DNA from: Bilamarchaeum sp050303335
GTDB lineage: Archaea > Micrarchaeota > Micrarchaeia > Anstonellales > Bilamarchaeaceae
Length of the DNA: 5,718 nucleotides
NCBI GenBank assembly: GCA_050303335.1
Contig: JBNLBN010000039.1
Coordinates: 1-5,718, forward strand
Direction: 5' to 3'
Shown: piece by piece, positions 1 to 4,808 of the stretch
How positions within the stretch are numbered: the stretch's first letter is position 1
Layout: the number at the start of each line of letters is the position of its first letter
The notes under the pieces: generated by a model
The model's database searches: none
What the model was told of the DNA's origin: nothing
What the model saw: only the letters and a program-made list of their open reading frames with translations
Translations under genes and position numbers: made by a program

Positions 1-981
1 TGATATCTGGCTGATTATTGCATTTCCTGCGATGCTTTCACCGATGTAGATCTTCAGTTCCGGCCCGATTACCCTGTTCATTTTTTTGATTTCATTAAGA
101 AGGCTGATGTTGGTATCCTGCCTCCCTGCAGTATCAATTAGTATCGCATCAATCCCGTGCGCCTTTGCATAGCTGGTAGCATCATAGGCAACAGATGTAG
201 GGTCAGATCCGTAATCCCTTTTTATAACCCTGATACCAAGCCTGTCTGCATGGACCTGCATCTGTTCTATTGCAGCCGCCCTGAAAGTGTCAGCTGCTGC
301 AAACACCACCTTGAGGCCGCTGTCCTGGAGCATCTTGGCAACTTTTGCAATCGTAGTGGTCTTTCCTGCCCCGTTTATCCCAAGAAACATTATCTTTACC
401 GGTTTCTCTGAATTCTTCACGAAGTCCACGATGTCAATTCCTTCGGTATTCATCATGTCGATAAGCGTTTCCTTCATCACCGTGTTTATCCGTTCATGAA
501 GCTCTCCCTTCTTTATCCTGGAACCAACAAGTTTTTCGCTGAGTTCTTCCTTTATGGCACCGGCCACTTCAATATCGACATCTGATTCCAGAAGTTCAAG
601 TTCGAATTCCTCAAGAAGGTCTTCGAGGTCTTTTTCCGAAATCTCCACCTCGTTTGTAATGATGCTTTTTATCTTCTTCAGGGGATTGATCCTCAACCTT
701 TCCTTCGGCTTCTTATCCTCAACTTCCGGCTGCTTTTGAGGCTCTTTCTCAATTTCCGTCTTCTTCTGGATATTTTTTTCTCCTGCTTCCGGAGTTTTTT
801 CTTCCGGAATTTCCGGCGCCTTATCAACTGGAGGCTCCTGTTCCACTATGGGTTCGGAAACTTCTTCAATTTTTTCCTCCATTTGCGGAGTTTTCTCTGC
901 TTCAGAAATAGCTTTGTCTTCTTCCTTCTTTGCCAGCTTGCCAACGAACCCGTCTATCTTTTTCTTCAGGAAGTCGAACAT
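1..981 (-). CDS. ftsY: Signal recognition particle receptor FtsY (3' end off window)
   Basis: SRP receptor GTPase, which docks ribosome-SRP complexes at the membrane through its NG-domain partnership with SRP54. The frame is open from ATG 979-981 to the window edge (327 residues seen). Residues 1-17 begin MFDFLKKKI, an amphipathic, basic membrane-contact start. Residues 18-105 are a Glu/Lys/Pro-rich, low-complexity A-domain linker. About 108-187 is the helical N domain. The G domain follows: P-loop GINGAGKTTT (201-210), DTFRAAA (231-237) and DTAGR (283-287). The TKxD guanine-specificity motif should lie beyond position 1. The start codon overlaps the prefoldin alpha stop by 1 nt (TGATG), and a Shine-Dalgarno GAGGAT sits 8 nt upstream. 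FtsY is favoured over SRP54 because of the charged N-terminal extension and because it follows pfdA. It is the last gene of the ribosomal/chaperone run visible here. Confidence 0.96.
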   Translation of the reverse strand, partial: MFDFLKKKIDGFVGKLAKKEEDKAISEAEKTPQMEEKIEEVSEPIVEQEPPVDKAPEIPEEKTPEAGEKNIQKKTEIEKEPQKQPEVEDKKPKERLRINPLKKIKSIITNEVEISEKDLEDLLEEFELELLESDVDIEVAGAIKEELSEKLVGSRIKKGELHERINTVMKETLIDMMNTEGIDIVDFVKNSEKPVKIMFLGINGAGKTTTIAKVAKMLQDSGLKVVFAAADTFRAAAIEQMQVHADRLGIRVIKRDYGSDPTSVAYDATSYAKAHGIDAILIDTAGRQDTNISLLNEIKKMNRVIGPELKIYIGESIAGNAIISQIS

Positions 982-1415
982 CAGATGTAATCCTCGCGAA
1001 TGTTCTCATCTACCCTCTGGTTAATCTTCTGTTCCCTGTTTATCTTCCGCAGCTGGGTTGAAACCTCGCTAAGTTTCTTTGTGATCTTGTTGAATTCCTC
1101 AGTGAGTTTTTCAACTGCCCTTTTTGTTGCATCTATCCTTCTTTCGAGTTCGGTTTTTGCAGCCCCCCTCTCCATCTCAAGCATGTACTGGGCTCCGATT
1201 GGCACAAGGATCATCGATTCAGTGATCGTTCCCTTTGCCAACGCTCCCCCGCCGATCGGTATGAGGACTGAATCCTCCTTCATGTTCTCGACCGCCTTGA
1301 GAGCGTTCGAAAGGTCGATCGTTGTCAGGCTGATCCTTTCCGTCTCCTTCTTGATCAGCTGCATCTGCTCCTTGTACACTGCCATCTCATAATTGAGCTG
1401 TGCTGCGTTCTCCAT
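981..1415 (-). CDS. pfdA: Prefoldin subunit alpha
   Basis: Alpha subunit of the jellyfish-shaped prefoldin hexamer (two alpha, four beta), a cytosolic ATP-independent holdase that passes unfolded proteins to the thermosome. The 144 residues show the family layout. An N-terminal coiled coil (about 1-47) leads into a beta-hairpin segment (about 48-88) carrying the typical LIPIGGGALAKG and ILVPIGAQY stretches. These two hairpins build the central beta barrel. A second long coiled coil (about 88-137) is rich in Lys, Glu and Arg. The two hairpins in tandem separate alpha-class from beta-class prefoldin. The ATG lies 2 nt after the eL20/LX stop, and the stop overlaps the ftsY start by 1 nt. The beta subunit is not in this window. 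Length is normal for the family. Confidence 0.95.
   Translation of the reverse strand: MENAAQLNYEMAVYKEQMQLIKKETERISLTTIDLSNALKAVENMKEDSVLIPIGGGALAKGTITESMILVPIGAQYMLEMERGAAKTELERRIDATKRAVEKLTEEFNKITKKLSEVSTQLRKINREQKINQRVDENIREDYI
990..995 (-). promoter_or_regulatory. Shine-Dalgarno site of ftsY
   Basis: The minus strand reads GAGGAT, 8 nt before the ftsY ATG and inside the last codons of pfdA. It supports the ATG at 981 as the true start. It also suggests that ftsY can be initiated on its own as well as by coupling to the overlapping stop. Confidence 0.6.
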
Positions 1416-1417
1416 AA

Positions 1418-1591
1418 CTATCCCTTTGCGACCTTCTCAATATTAACCTTGCTTCGCTTCAGTCCGTTCTGCGATCCGAACAAGGAAAAAACCTTGTGCT
1501 TTGCGGCATTCTCGGTCTTCGCTTCCACGATCTTCGAAAATTCCCGGTCAACTTTTCCCAATTTGATTTTTCCGCTAACAGTGAATTTCAT
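1418..1591 (-). CDS. rpl18a: Large-subunit ribosomal protein eL20 (L18Ae/LX)
   Basis: A 57-residue protein starting MKFTVSGKI and ending VNIEKVAKG. It matches the short archaeal LX form of L18Ae/eL20, a 50S surface protein: the MKFxVxG start, the central AKTENAAKHKVFSLFGSQ segment, then LKRSKVNIEKV, which resembles the family's GSxHxLKRxxIxI pattern. Archaeal LX is a single-domain version of the two-domain eukaryotic L18a, so the small size is expected, though this copy is at the short end. The ATG directly abuts the aIF6 stop with no gap. A strong Shine-Dalgarno AGGAGGT lies 6 nt upstream, within the aIF6 coding sequence. Synteny between aif6 and pfdA is the usual archaeal order and adds support. 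Confidence 0.92.
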   Translation of the reverse strand: MKFTVSGKIKLGKVDREFSKIVEAKTENAAKHKVFSLFGSQNGLKRSKVNIEKVAKG

Positions 1592-2257
1592 TCAATTACC
1601 TCCTATCAGGCCAAGTGCCTCCTGGGCACGGCCTATTTCAAATGCAGATGTACTATCACCTGCGAGGTACCCGTTCTTGTTCACCACGATGCCGTAGCTT
1701 ACAAAACCGGTTCCCATGTTTACGGTACCCTTGTTACCATAAACCTTGAATATGTCCTTCATTTCGTCCATCTCCTTCGTGCTGGTCTTGAAATGCGAGA
1801 AATACCCGCTATTAGTAGCCATGCACGCTGATCCGACAGTGGAGAATCCGGCGACAGTCATCTTATGGAGCTCGACTCCGAGCACATCCTCCATATTCTT
1901 CTTCTCCTTCTCGTCGACGTATGGATTGACGATACCGCCAAAATCATTGACGGCGATGTTGTTCCCGTTCGCGTTGTTCCTGTCGTTCGAAATGTAAGTG
2001 TTGAGCCCGAGCTTCTTCATCTGGCTCACCTCCTTTTCCGTCACCACATTGGGGAGTATCACCCCGTTGGAATTCATCGCGACATAAATGCCAAGAAGGT
2101 TCGAATCGGATATGGATGTCTTTATTATCTCCGTCTTCAGGGATTCAGCAACCGCATCATCGACTTTTTTCATGCTGTCAACAGGCAGTATAGTGAATCT
2201 GTCATTGGTTTTTATGAACATCCCTATCCAGGGATTTCCATAATAGGAGATCCTCAT
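1592..2257 (-). CDS. eif6: Translation initiation factor aIF6 (ribosome anti-association factor)
   Basis: Binds the large ribosomal subunit and blocks premature joining with the small subunit; it is also linked to late 50S assembly. The 221 residues match the family's usual length (about 220) and its five-fold pseudo-repeat pentein fold. Recurrent segments are visible: YGNPWIGMF (6-14), MNSNGVILPN (61-70), NNIAVNDFGGIVNP (99-112), VGSACMATNSGYFSH (141-155) and VNMGTGFVSYGIVVNKNGYL (179-198). The C-terminus ends FEIGRAQEALGLIGGN, close to the archaeal consensus ending. The start overlaps the eL31 stop as ATGA, which implies translational coupling. Sitting among ribosomal proteins eL31 and eL20/LX is the standard archaeal context. 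Confidence 0.97.
   Translation of the reverse strand: MRISYYGNPWIGMFIKTNDRFTILPVDSMKKVDDAVAESLKTEIIKTSISDSNLLGIYVAMNSNGVILPNVVTEKEVSQMKKLGLNTYISNDRNNANGNNIAVNDFGGIVNPYVDEKEKKNMEDVLGVELHKMTVAGFSTVGSACMATNSGYFSHFKTSTKEMDEMKDIFKVYGNKGTVNMGTGFVSYGIVVNKNGYLAGDSTSAFEIGRAQEALGLIGGN
1598..1604 (-). promoter_or_regulatory. Strong Shine-Dalgarno of eL20/LX inside aIF6
   Basis: The minus strand reads AGGAGGT, 6 nt before the LX ATG. The same bases encode Ile-Gly-Gly of the aIF6 C-terminal IGGN, so the site is embedded in the upstream gene. It fixes the LX start at 1591. Confidence 0.75.
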
Positions 2258-2667
2258 TTTTTCTCTTCCTTGGGTTTTTCTTCGGTTTTAGCATCACTGG
2301 CTGTACTCTCGGCCTTCTTCACTTCCTTCGGCTTTTCCTCTTTAGCCTTGGGTTCTTCTTTTTTCTCGACCGGTTTTTCAGCTTTCTTCTCCTCCTTCTT
2401 CGGCTCTTCGATCTTCTCGTCATGGAGGTATGCGTTTACCACTTCATCTCCCTTGATGACCCTGATCTTGACCCTTCGAGGGGGCTTCTGGATGCTCTTT
2501 TCCCAGATGAAGCTGTTCAATGCGTTTGAGATGAGGATCGCTTCTTCCTCGGCCTTCATGTTCTTCGATATGAACTGCCTCAGTATCTTAACTGCCTTAG
2601 GCGCTCTCTTGTTCCTGATTGCCCTGTAGGCATCTCCCAGCGGAACTGTATAGATTCTTTCTTCCAT
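2254..2667 (-). CDS. rpl31e: Large-subunit ribosomal protein eL31 with Lys/Glu-rich tail
   Basis: 50S protein located near the polypeptide exit tunnel rim, where eL31 helps dock targeting and chaperone factors. Residues 1-86 are the family core: MEERIYTVPLGDAYRAIRN at the start, then RAPKAVKILRQFISKNMKAE (about 21-40) and an IWEKSIQKPPRRVKIRV segment (54-70). Residues 87-137 are an added low-complexity tail; about two thirds of it is Lys or Glu (18 K and 16 E in 51), with scattered Pro and Ala. Most archaeal eL31 proteins stop soon after the core. I chose ATG 2667, one nt after the eL39 stop, because homologues begin at MEERIYTVPL. An upstream in-frame GTG (2676) would overlap eL39 and add only MSN. 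The stop overlaps the aIF6 start (ATGA). There is no break in frame, so the tail is genuinely encoded. Confidence 0.95.
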   Translation of the reverse strand: MEERIYTVPLGDAYRAIRNKRAPKAVKILRQFISKNMKAEEEAILISNALNSFIWEKSIQKPPRRVKIRVIKGDEVVNAYLHDEKIEEPKKEEKKAEKPVEKKEEPKAKEEKPKEVKKAESTASDAKTEEKPKEEKK

Positions 2668-2668
2668 G

Positions 2669-2827
2669 TTACTCACTTATCCTCAATTTGTCTGTTCTCC
2701 AGTCCCGTCTGTTCCTGTTGGCAGTGACCTTCCTGTTGGTTCTCACCATCACGAAAGCCGGTATACGCTTTGTTTTTCTTTTTGCCTTGGATAGGCGCAT
2801 CTTCTTTCCCAATTCTTTGCTTCCCAT
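2669..2827 (-). CDS. rpl39e: Large-subunit ribosomal protein eL39
   Basis: A very basic 52-residue protein that threads into rRNA beside the peptide exit tunnel. It begins MGSKELGKKMRLSKAKRKTKR, then IPAFVMVRTNRKVTANRNRR, then a DWRTDKLRISE end. This follows the eL39 pattern of a GSKK start, a P-x-W/F-V/M-x-x-RTNRKV centre and an RR-x-W-R-x-x-KL-x-I tail. Length is normal (about 51). The ATG is 5 nt after the PDCD5-like stop, preceded by a weak AGTGAT that could pair with the 16S 3' end. Its TAA is 1 nt before the eL31 ATG. The eL39-eL31 pair is one of the most stable archaeal gene neighbourhoods. Confidence 0.96.
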   Translation of the reverse strand: MGSKELGKKMRLSKAKRKTKRIPAFVMVRTNRKVTANRNRRDWRTDKLRISE

Positions 2828-2832
2828 AAATA

Positions 2833-3093
2833 TCACTTCTTTTGGAACGTAATCTTCGTTTCGTTCTCCCTCTGAGCCTTGATTGCCCGAAGAAGGGAGA
2901 GCAGCTCGCTTTCGGTGATCTTCCTTCCCATCCTCTTGTAGAGCATCAGGAGATTCTTCGCTGCAATAAGGTACATCTCCTTATTGGCTATCGAAACATT
3001 CATCAAACGCTCATAAGCATCTTCGTCCAAAGCGAACCGGAGGGTGCTTTTCAGCTTCTGCTCCTGTTCCCTGGACTCTTTCTTGTCGCTCAT
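2833..3093 (-). CDS. PDCD5-family DNA-binding protein (TFAR19 type)
   Basis: A small helical protein of the PDCD5 family, found throughout archaea in this ribosomal cluster. Archaeal members bind DNA in vitro, but the cellular role is unclear. The 86 residues show a charged N-terminal helix (about 1-15, SDKKESREQEQKLK), a helical bundle core (LDEDAYERLMNVSIANKEMYLIAAKNLLM split across 22-50), then MGRKITESELLSLL (55-68), matching the family's GR-x-KITDEQLKELL stretch, and the closing TKITFQKK, equal to the usual TKITFxRK end. It is shorter than the usual 105-120 residues, mainly at the N-terminus. I chose ATG 3093, which overlaps the eS19 stop as ATGA. A GTG at 3099 would add only two residues. 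Confidence 0.9.
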   Translation of the reverse strand: MSDKKESREQEQKLKSTLRFALDEDAYERLMNVSIANKEMYLIAAKNLLMLYKRMGRKITESELLSLLRAIKAQRENETKITFQKK

Positions 3094-3497
3094 GAGCACT
3101 CTTTGGCAACGCCGTCAAGAAATGCCCTTCCCTGCGGGGTGAGCATCCTTCCTTCCTTCTCTTTTTTCAAGAGTCCTGCTTTTTCCAGATTCTGCATTGC
3201 CTTCCTGATGGTGGATCCGCCTGCCGGAGCATGCCTTTGCGGTTTCACGCCCCTTCTCTGCCTTCCACCATAGTGCCTTCTGAGTGCCTGTACGCCGATC
3301 ACATTGTTAATGTATGCCTGCCTCAGTATAGAGGCGCATCTTACATACCAGAAATCCTCATCGCTAGGAGGCCTTTCTGCATGTGAGCCGGTCTTTACCA
3401 GGCCGACGAATTCAGGCTTGTCTATCTTCATGTCTTTGAGCTTTTTAGCAGCACTGCCAATAAGCTTGTTCGGTTCAACATCATATACGGTAACCAT
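3090..3497 (-). CDS. rps19e: Small-subunit ribosomal protein eS19
   Basis: 30S head protein of the winged-helix type, needed for small-subunit maturation in archaea and eukaryotes. The 135 residues carry the family blocks in order: VKTG (34-37), ERPP (41-44), DFWYVRCASILRQAY (48-62), IGVQALRRHYGGRQRRG (67-83), QRHAPAGGSTIRKAMQNLE (87-105, slightly more Gly/Pro than usual) and GRMLTPQGRAFLD (116-128). It is a little shorter than typical (about 150), with a trimmed C-terminus after the LD. The ATG at 3497 has a Shine-Dalgarno GAGGTG 5 nt upstream, so this start is well supported. It is the first gene of the minus-strand run, directly after the divergent promoter region. Its stop overlaps the PDCD5-like start by 4 nt. 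Confidence 0.97.
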   Translation of the reverse strand: MVTVYDVEPNKLIGSAAKKLKDMKIDKPEFVGLVKTGSHAERPPSDEDFWYVRCASILRQAYINNVIGVQALRRHYGGRQRRGVKPQRHAPAGGSTIRKAMQNLEKAGLLKKEKEGRMLTPQGRAFLDGVAKECS

Positions 3498-3502
3498 CTT
3501 TA

Positions 3503-3508
3503 CACCTC
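3503..3508 (-). promoter_or_regulatory. Shine-Dalgarno of eS19
   Basis: The minus strand reads GAGGTG, 5 nt before the eS19 ATG, and is complementary to the conserved CACCUC of the archaeal 16S 3' end. It implies a leadered transcript for the first gene of the ribosomal operon. Confidence 0.7.
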
Positions 3509-3540
3509 GAAACCCATATGCTAAAAGAATTGGATACAGG

Positions 3541-3590
3541 AGAAAAAGTTATATGCAATGCTATTAAAATATATCTATTTTTTAAAAACA
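3541..3590. promoter_or_regulatory. AT-rich divergent promoter between eS19 and fibrillarin
   Basis: This is the AT-rich core of the 111-nt gap 3498-3608, with no gene in it. On the minus strand CATATAA (3549-3555) has TATA character and would start transcription near 3527, giving eS19 a leader of about 30 nt that includes its Shine-Dalgarno. On the plus strand two TATA-like options exist. AATATATC (3568-3575) predicts a start near 3597. The TTTTTTAAAAA tract (3579-3589) predicts a start almost exactly at the fibrillarin ATG, which would make that mRNA leaderless. Which boxes are used cannot be settled by eye. The in-frame ATG at 3558 lies inside this region, which argues against it as the fibrillarin start. 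Confidence 0.5.
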
Positions 3591-3608
3591 AGGCCCCATC
3601 AGCTAGTT

Positions 3609-4256
3609 ATGGATTATTTTGGAGTGACCAAAGTCAAGAATTATTTTGCTACAAGGAATGCCGATCCCGGAGTGAAGGTCTACGGGGAAAAGATAATCAA
3701 GATCGACAATGTTGAATACAGGCTCTGGGATCCCTTCAGGTCCAAGCTCTGCGGCGCGATGCAGAAGGGCCTCAAGACATTCCCCTTCAGGAAGGGAAGC
3801 AAGATACTATATCTTGGAGCATCTACCGGAACTACGATCTCGCACCTATCAGACATTGTGGGCGATGACGGTGAGATCTTCTCGGTAGAAATCTCCCCTC
3901 AGTGCATGAAATCCCTCCTCAAGCTCTCGGAAAACCGGGAGAACATCATACCCATCCACGCCGATGCCAAGCAGACGCAGGAATACGATGCTGTGGGGGA
4001 AGTGGAAATCATCTACATGGACGTTGCCCAGCCGGACCAGGATGATATCCTGATCGCCAATTCGAAGAGATTCCTTGTTAAAGGGGGGATCGCGATGATC
4101 TGCATAAAGAGCCAGAGCATTGATGTCACCAAATCACCCTCAGATGTCTTCGACGCTGTACTGAAAAAGCTTGAAGGAACTTTCGACATACTGGAGAAGA
4201 TCAAGCTTGAGCCTTTCGACAAGGATCACCTGTTTGTTGTGCTCAGGCACAAATAG
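3609..4256 (+). CDS. flpA: Fibrillarin, C/D RNA-guided rRNA 2'-O-methyltransferase
   Basis: SAM-dependent catalytic subunit of box C/D sRNPs, acting with Nop5 and L7Ae to 2'-O-methylate rRNA and tRNA at guided sites. The 215 residues start MDYFGVTKVKNYFATRN. A short N-terminal domain contains VYGEKIIKIDNVEYRLWDP (24-42) and FRSKLCGAMQKGLKTFPFRKG (43-63). The Rossmann methyltransferase domain follows: SAM motif YLGASTGTTISH (68-79), acidic E94, D119 in HADA, MDVAQPDQ (137-144), CIKSQSIDVTK (165-175) and the DKDH end motif (204-207). K46, D138, K167 and H207 are the likely catalytic set, by family comparison. ATG 3609 is chosen because homology begins there; an ATG at 3558 adds 17 atypical residues from the promoter. 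No good Shine-Dalgarno is seen. No nop5 gene lies directly beside it, unlike in many archaea. Confidence 0.96.
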   Translation: MDYFGVTKVKNYFATRNADPGVKVYGEKIIKIDNVEYRLWDPFRSKLCGAMQKGLKTFPFRKGSKILYLGASTGTTISHLSDIVGDDGEIFSVEISPQCMKSLLKLSENRENIIPIHADAKQTQEYDAVGEVEIIYMDVAQPDQDDILIANSKRFLVKGGIAMICIKSQSIDVTKSPSDVFDAVLKKLEGTFDILEKIKLEPFDKDHLFVVLRHK

Positions 4257-4261
4257 GTGCG

Positions 4262-4276
4262 GGAAAGATTTTTATA
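4262..4276 (+). promoter_or_regulatory. BRE/TATA promoter of the candidate structured RNA
   Basis: Purine-rich GGAAAGA (4262-4268) is followed by TTTTTATA (4269-4276), an arrangement typical of an archaeal BRE plus TATA box. The TATA centre is about 26 nt upstream of G4298, where the 5' strand of the terminal helix of the following RNA begins. No coding region starts downstream on this strand, so the box has no other obvious purpose. The T run could also help end fibrillarin transcription, whose stop is at 4256. Confidence 0.6.
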
Positions 4277-4297
4277 CTAGGAAATAGTTATACATTT

Positions 4298-4398
4298 GGG
4301 GCGGACGGTCAGAGGCAAATACCGTCGCACAAGATCTTTGATCTTGCTCGCAAAATTTGTGTGAAGCCTTCTGAACTGCGCTTCGGCGATGCCGCCCT
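4298..4398 (+). ncRNA. Candidate structured RNA with pseudoknot, family unknown
   Basis: A non-coding segment of about 100 nt between two convergent genes that pairs end to end. The terminal helix joins 4298-4304 (GGGGCGG) to 4392-4398 (CCGCCCT): six Watson-Crick pairs plus a closing G-U. Hairpin A pairs 4305-4309 with 4321-4325 (ACGGT/ACCGT). Its loop 4310-4316 (CAGAGGC) can pair with 4366-4373 (GCCTTCTG), with one bulged U, forming a pseudoknot. Hairpin B is a perfect 7-bp stem, 4330-4336 with 4340-4346, around a UUU loop, and may sit on a short stem 4326-4329/4360-4363. Hairpin C is CGC-UUCG-GCG (4379-4388), a classic stable tetraloop. A promoter-like box lies at the right distance upstream, and a T-rich stretch (4398-4406) follows, overlapping the 3' end of the convergent acetyltransferase gene. 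It lacks tRNA T-arm features, a matched C/D box pair and a 3' ACA. I do not recognise the family, and the fold was drawn by eye. Confidence 0.6.
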
Positions 4399-4400
4399 TT

Positions 4401-4808
4401 CTATTTAATATACTCTATCCTGTACTGCCTGAATCCGAATTTTTCATAGAATCTCATTGCAAGCTCGTTGCCATTCTCGACGCTGAGGGCAATGGTGCTG
4501 TAGTCATGAAGCGCATCCATTGCAGCATTCATGAGGCCGGTCCCGATTCCCCTCCTGCGCATGCCCTTTTTAACGACGATGGATTTAATCCTGGCCTGGT
4601 TCTTTGTAAACGTTATCTTTTCCTCACAGAATATCGCACCTACTATCTCTCCATCCTCCTCTGCAAGGAGGCAGGCCCCAGGTATGCCGGAACGCAGGAC
4701 GCGCTCGAAAACATAGGCTGCCTGCTCGCGCGGAGTATTGGGAAATGCCTCGACATTCAGCTCCACGATCTCCGGAATGTCGTATTCATCTATTTTTCTG
4801 ATATTCAT
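4401..4808 (-). CDS. GNAT-family N-acetyltransferase (RimI-like)
   Basis: Transfers acetyl from acetyl-CoA to an amino group. RimI-type archaeal members acetylate protein N-termini, but the substrate here is not shown. The 135 residues are a single GNAT domain: N-terminal MNIRKIDEYDIPEIVELNVEAF with its first strand and helices, ACLLAEEDGEIVGAIF (45-60), the acetyl-CoA pyrophosphate loop RRRGIGTG (84-91, fitting R-x-x-G-x-G), and motif B with SVENGNELAMRFYEKFGF (109-126), including the usual Asn, Tyr and GF positions. The C-terminus is short, without the longer YYxxGEDA-like tail of typical RimI, so the RimI assignment is tentative. The ATG overlaps the pyrI stop (ATGA), so it is probably translated from the pyrBI message. 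No clear Shine-Dalgarno of its own is seen. Confidence 0.88.
   Translation of the reverse strand: MNIRKIDEYDIPEIVELNVEAFPNTPREQAAYVFERVLRSGIPGACLLAEEDGEIVGAIFCEEKITFTKNQARIKSIVVKKGMRRRGIGTGLMNAAMDALHDYSTIALSVENGNELAMRFYEKFGFRQYRIEYIK

Noticed and set aside
1865..2629. Long plus-strand open frame (254 codons) rich in Phe, Leu and Ser
   Set aside because: It lies antisense to aIF6 and eL31. Its composition is what the reverse complement of Lys/Glu-rich codons gives, and the minus-strand genes are certain.
3558..3608. Upstream in-frame ATG that would lengthen fibrillarin by 17 residues
   Set aside because: The added residues resemble no fibrillarin, lie in the AT-rich promoter region and have no ribosome-binding site. 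Homology begins at 3609.
4307..4390. Minimal RNase P RNA (AGAGGCAAA and CTGAAC recall conserved regions I and V)
   Set aside because: The P4 helix with its bulged U cannot be formed between the two segments, the specificity domain is absent, and the length is far below known forms. The resemblance is likely chance.
4298..4398. C/D or H/ACA guide RNA
   Set aside because: A CTGA is present (4371-4374), but no RTGATGA box C pairs with it. There is no ACA near the 3' end and no clear kink-turn.
4298..4399. tRNA gene (7-bp terminal helix resembling an acceptor stem)
   Set aside because: No T arm with a GTTCRA-type loop can be placed before the 3' strand, no normal D or anticodon arm fits, and 100 nt is too long without a recognisable intron.
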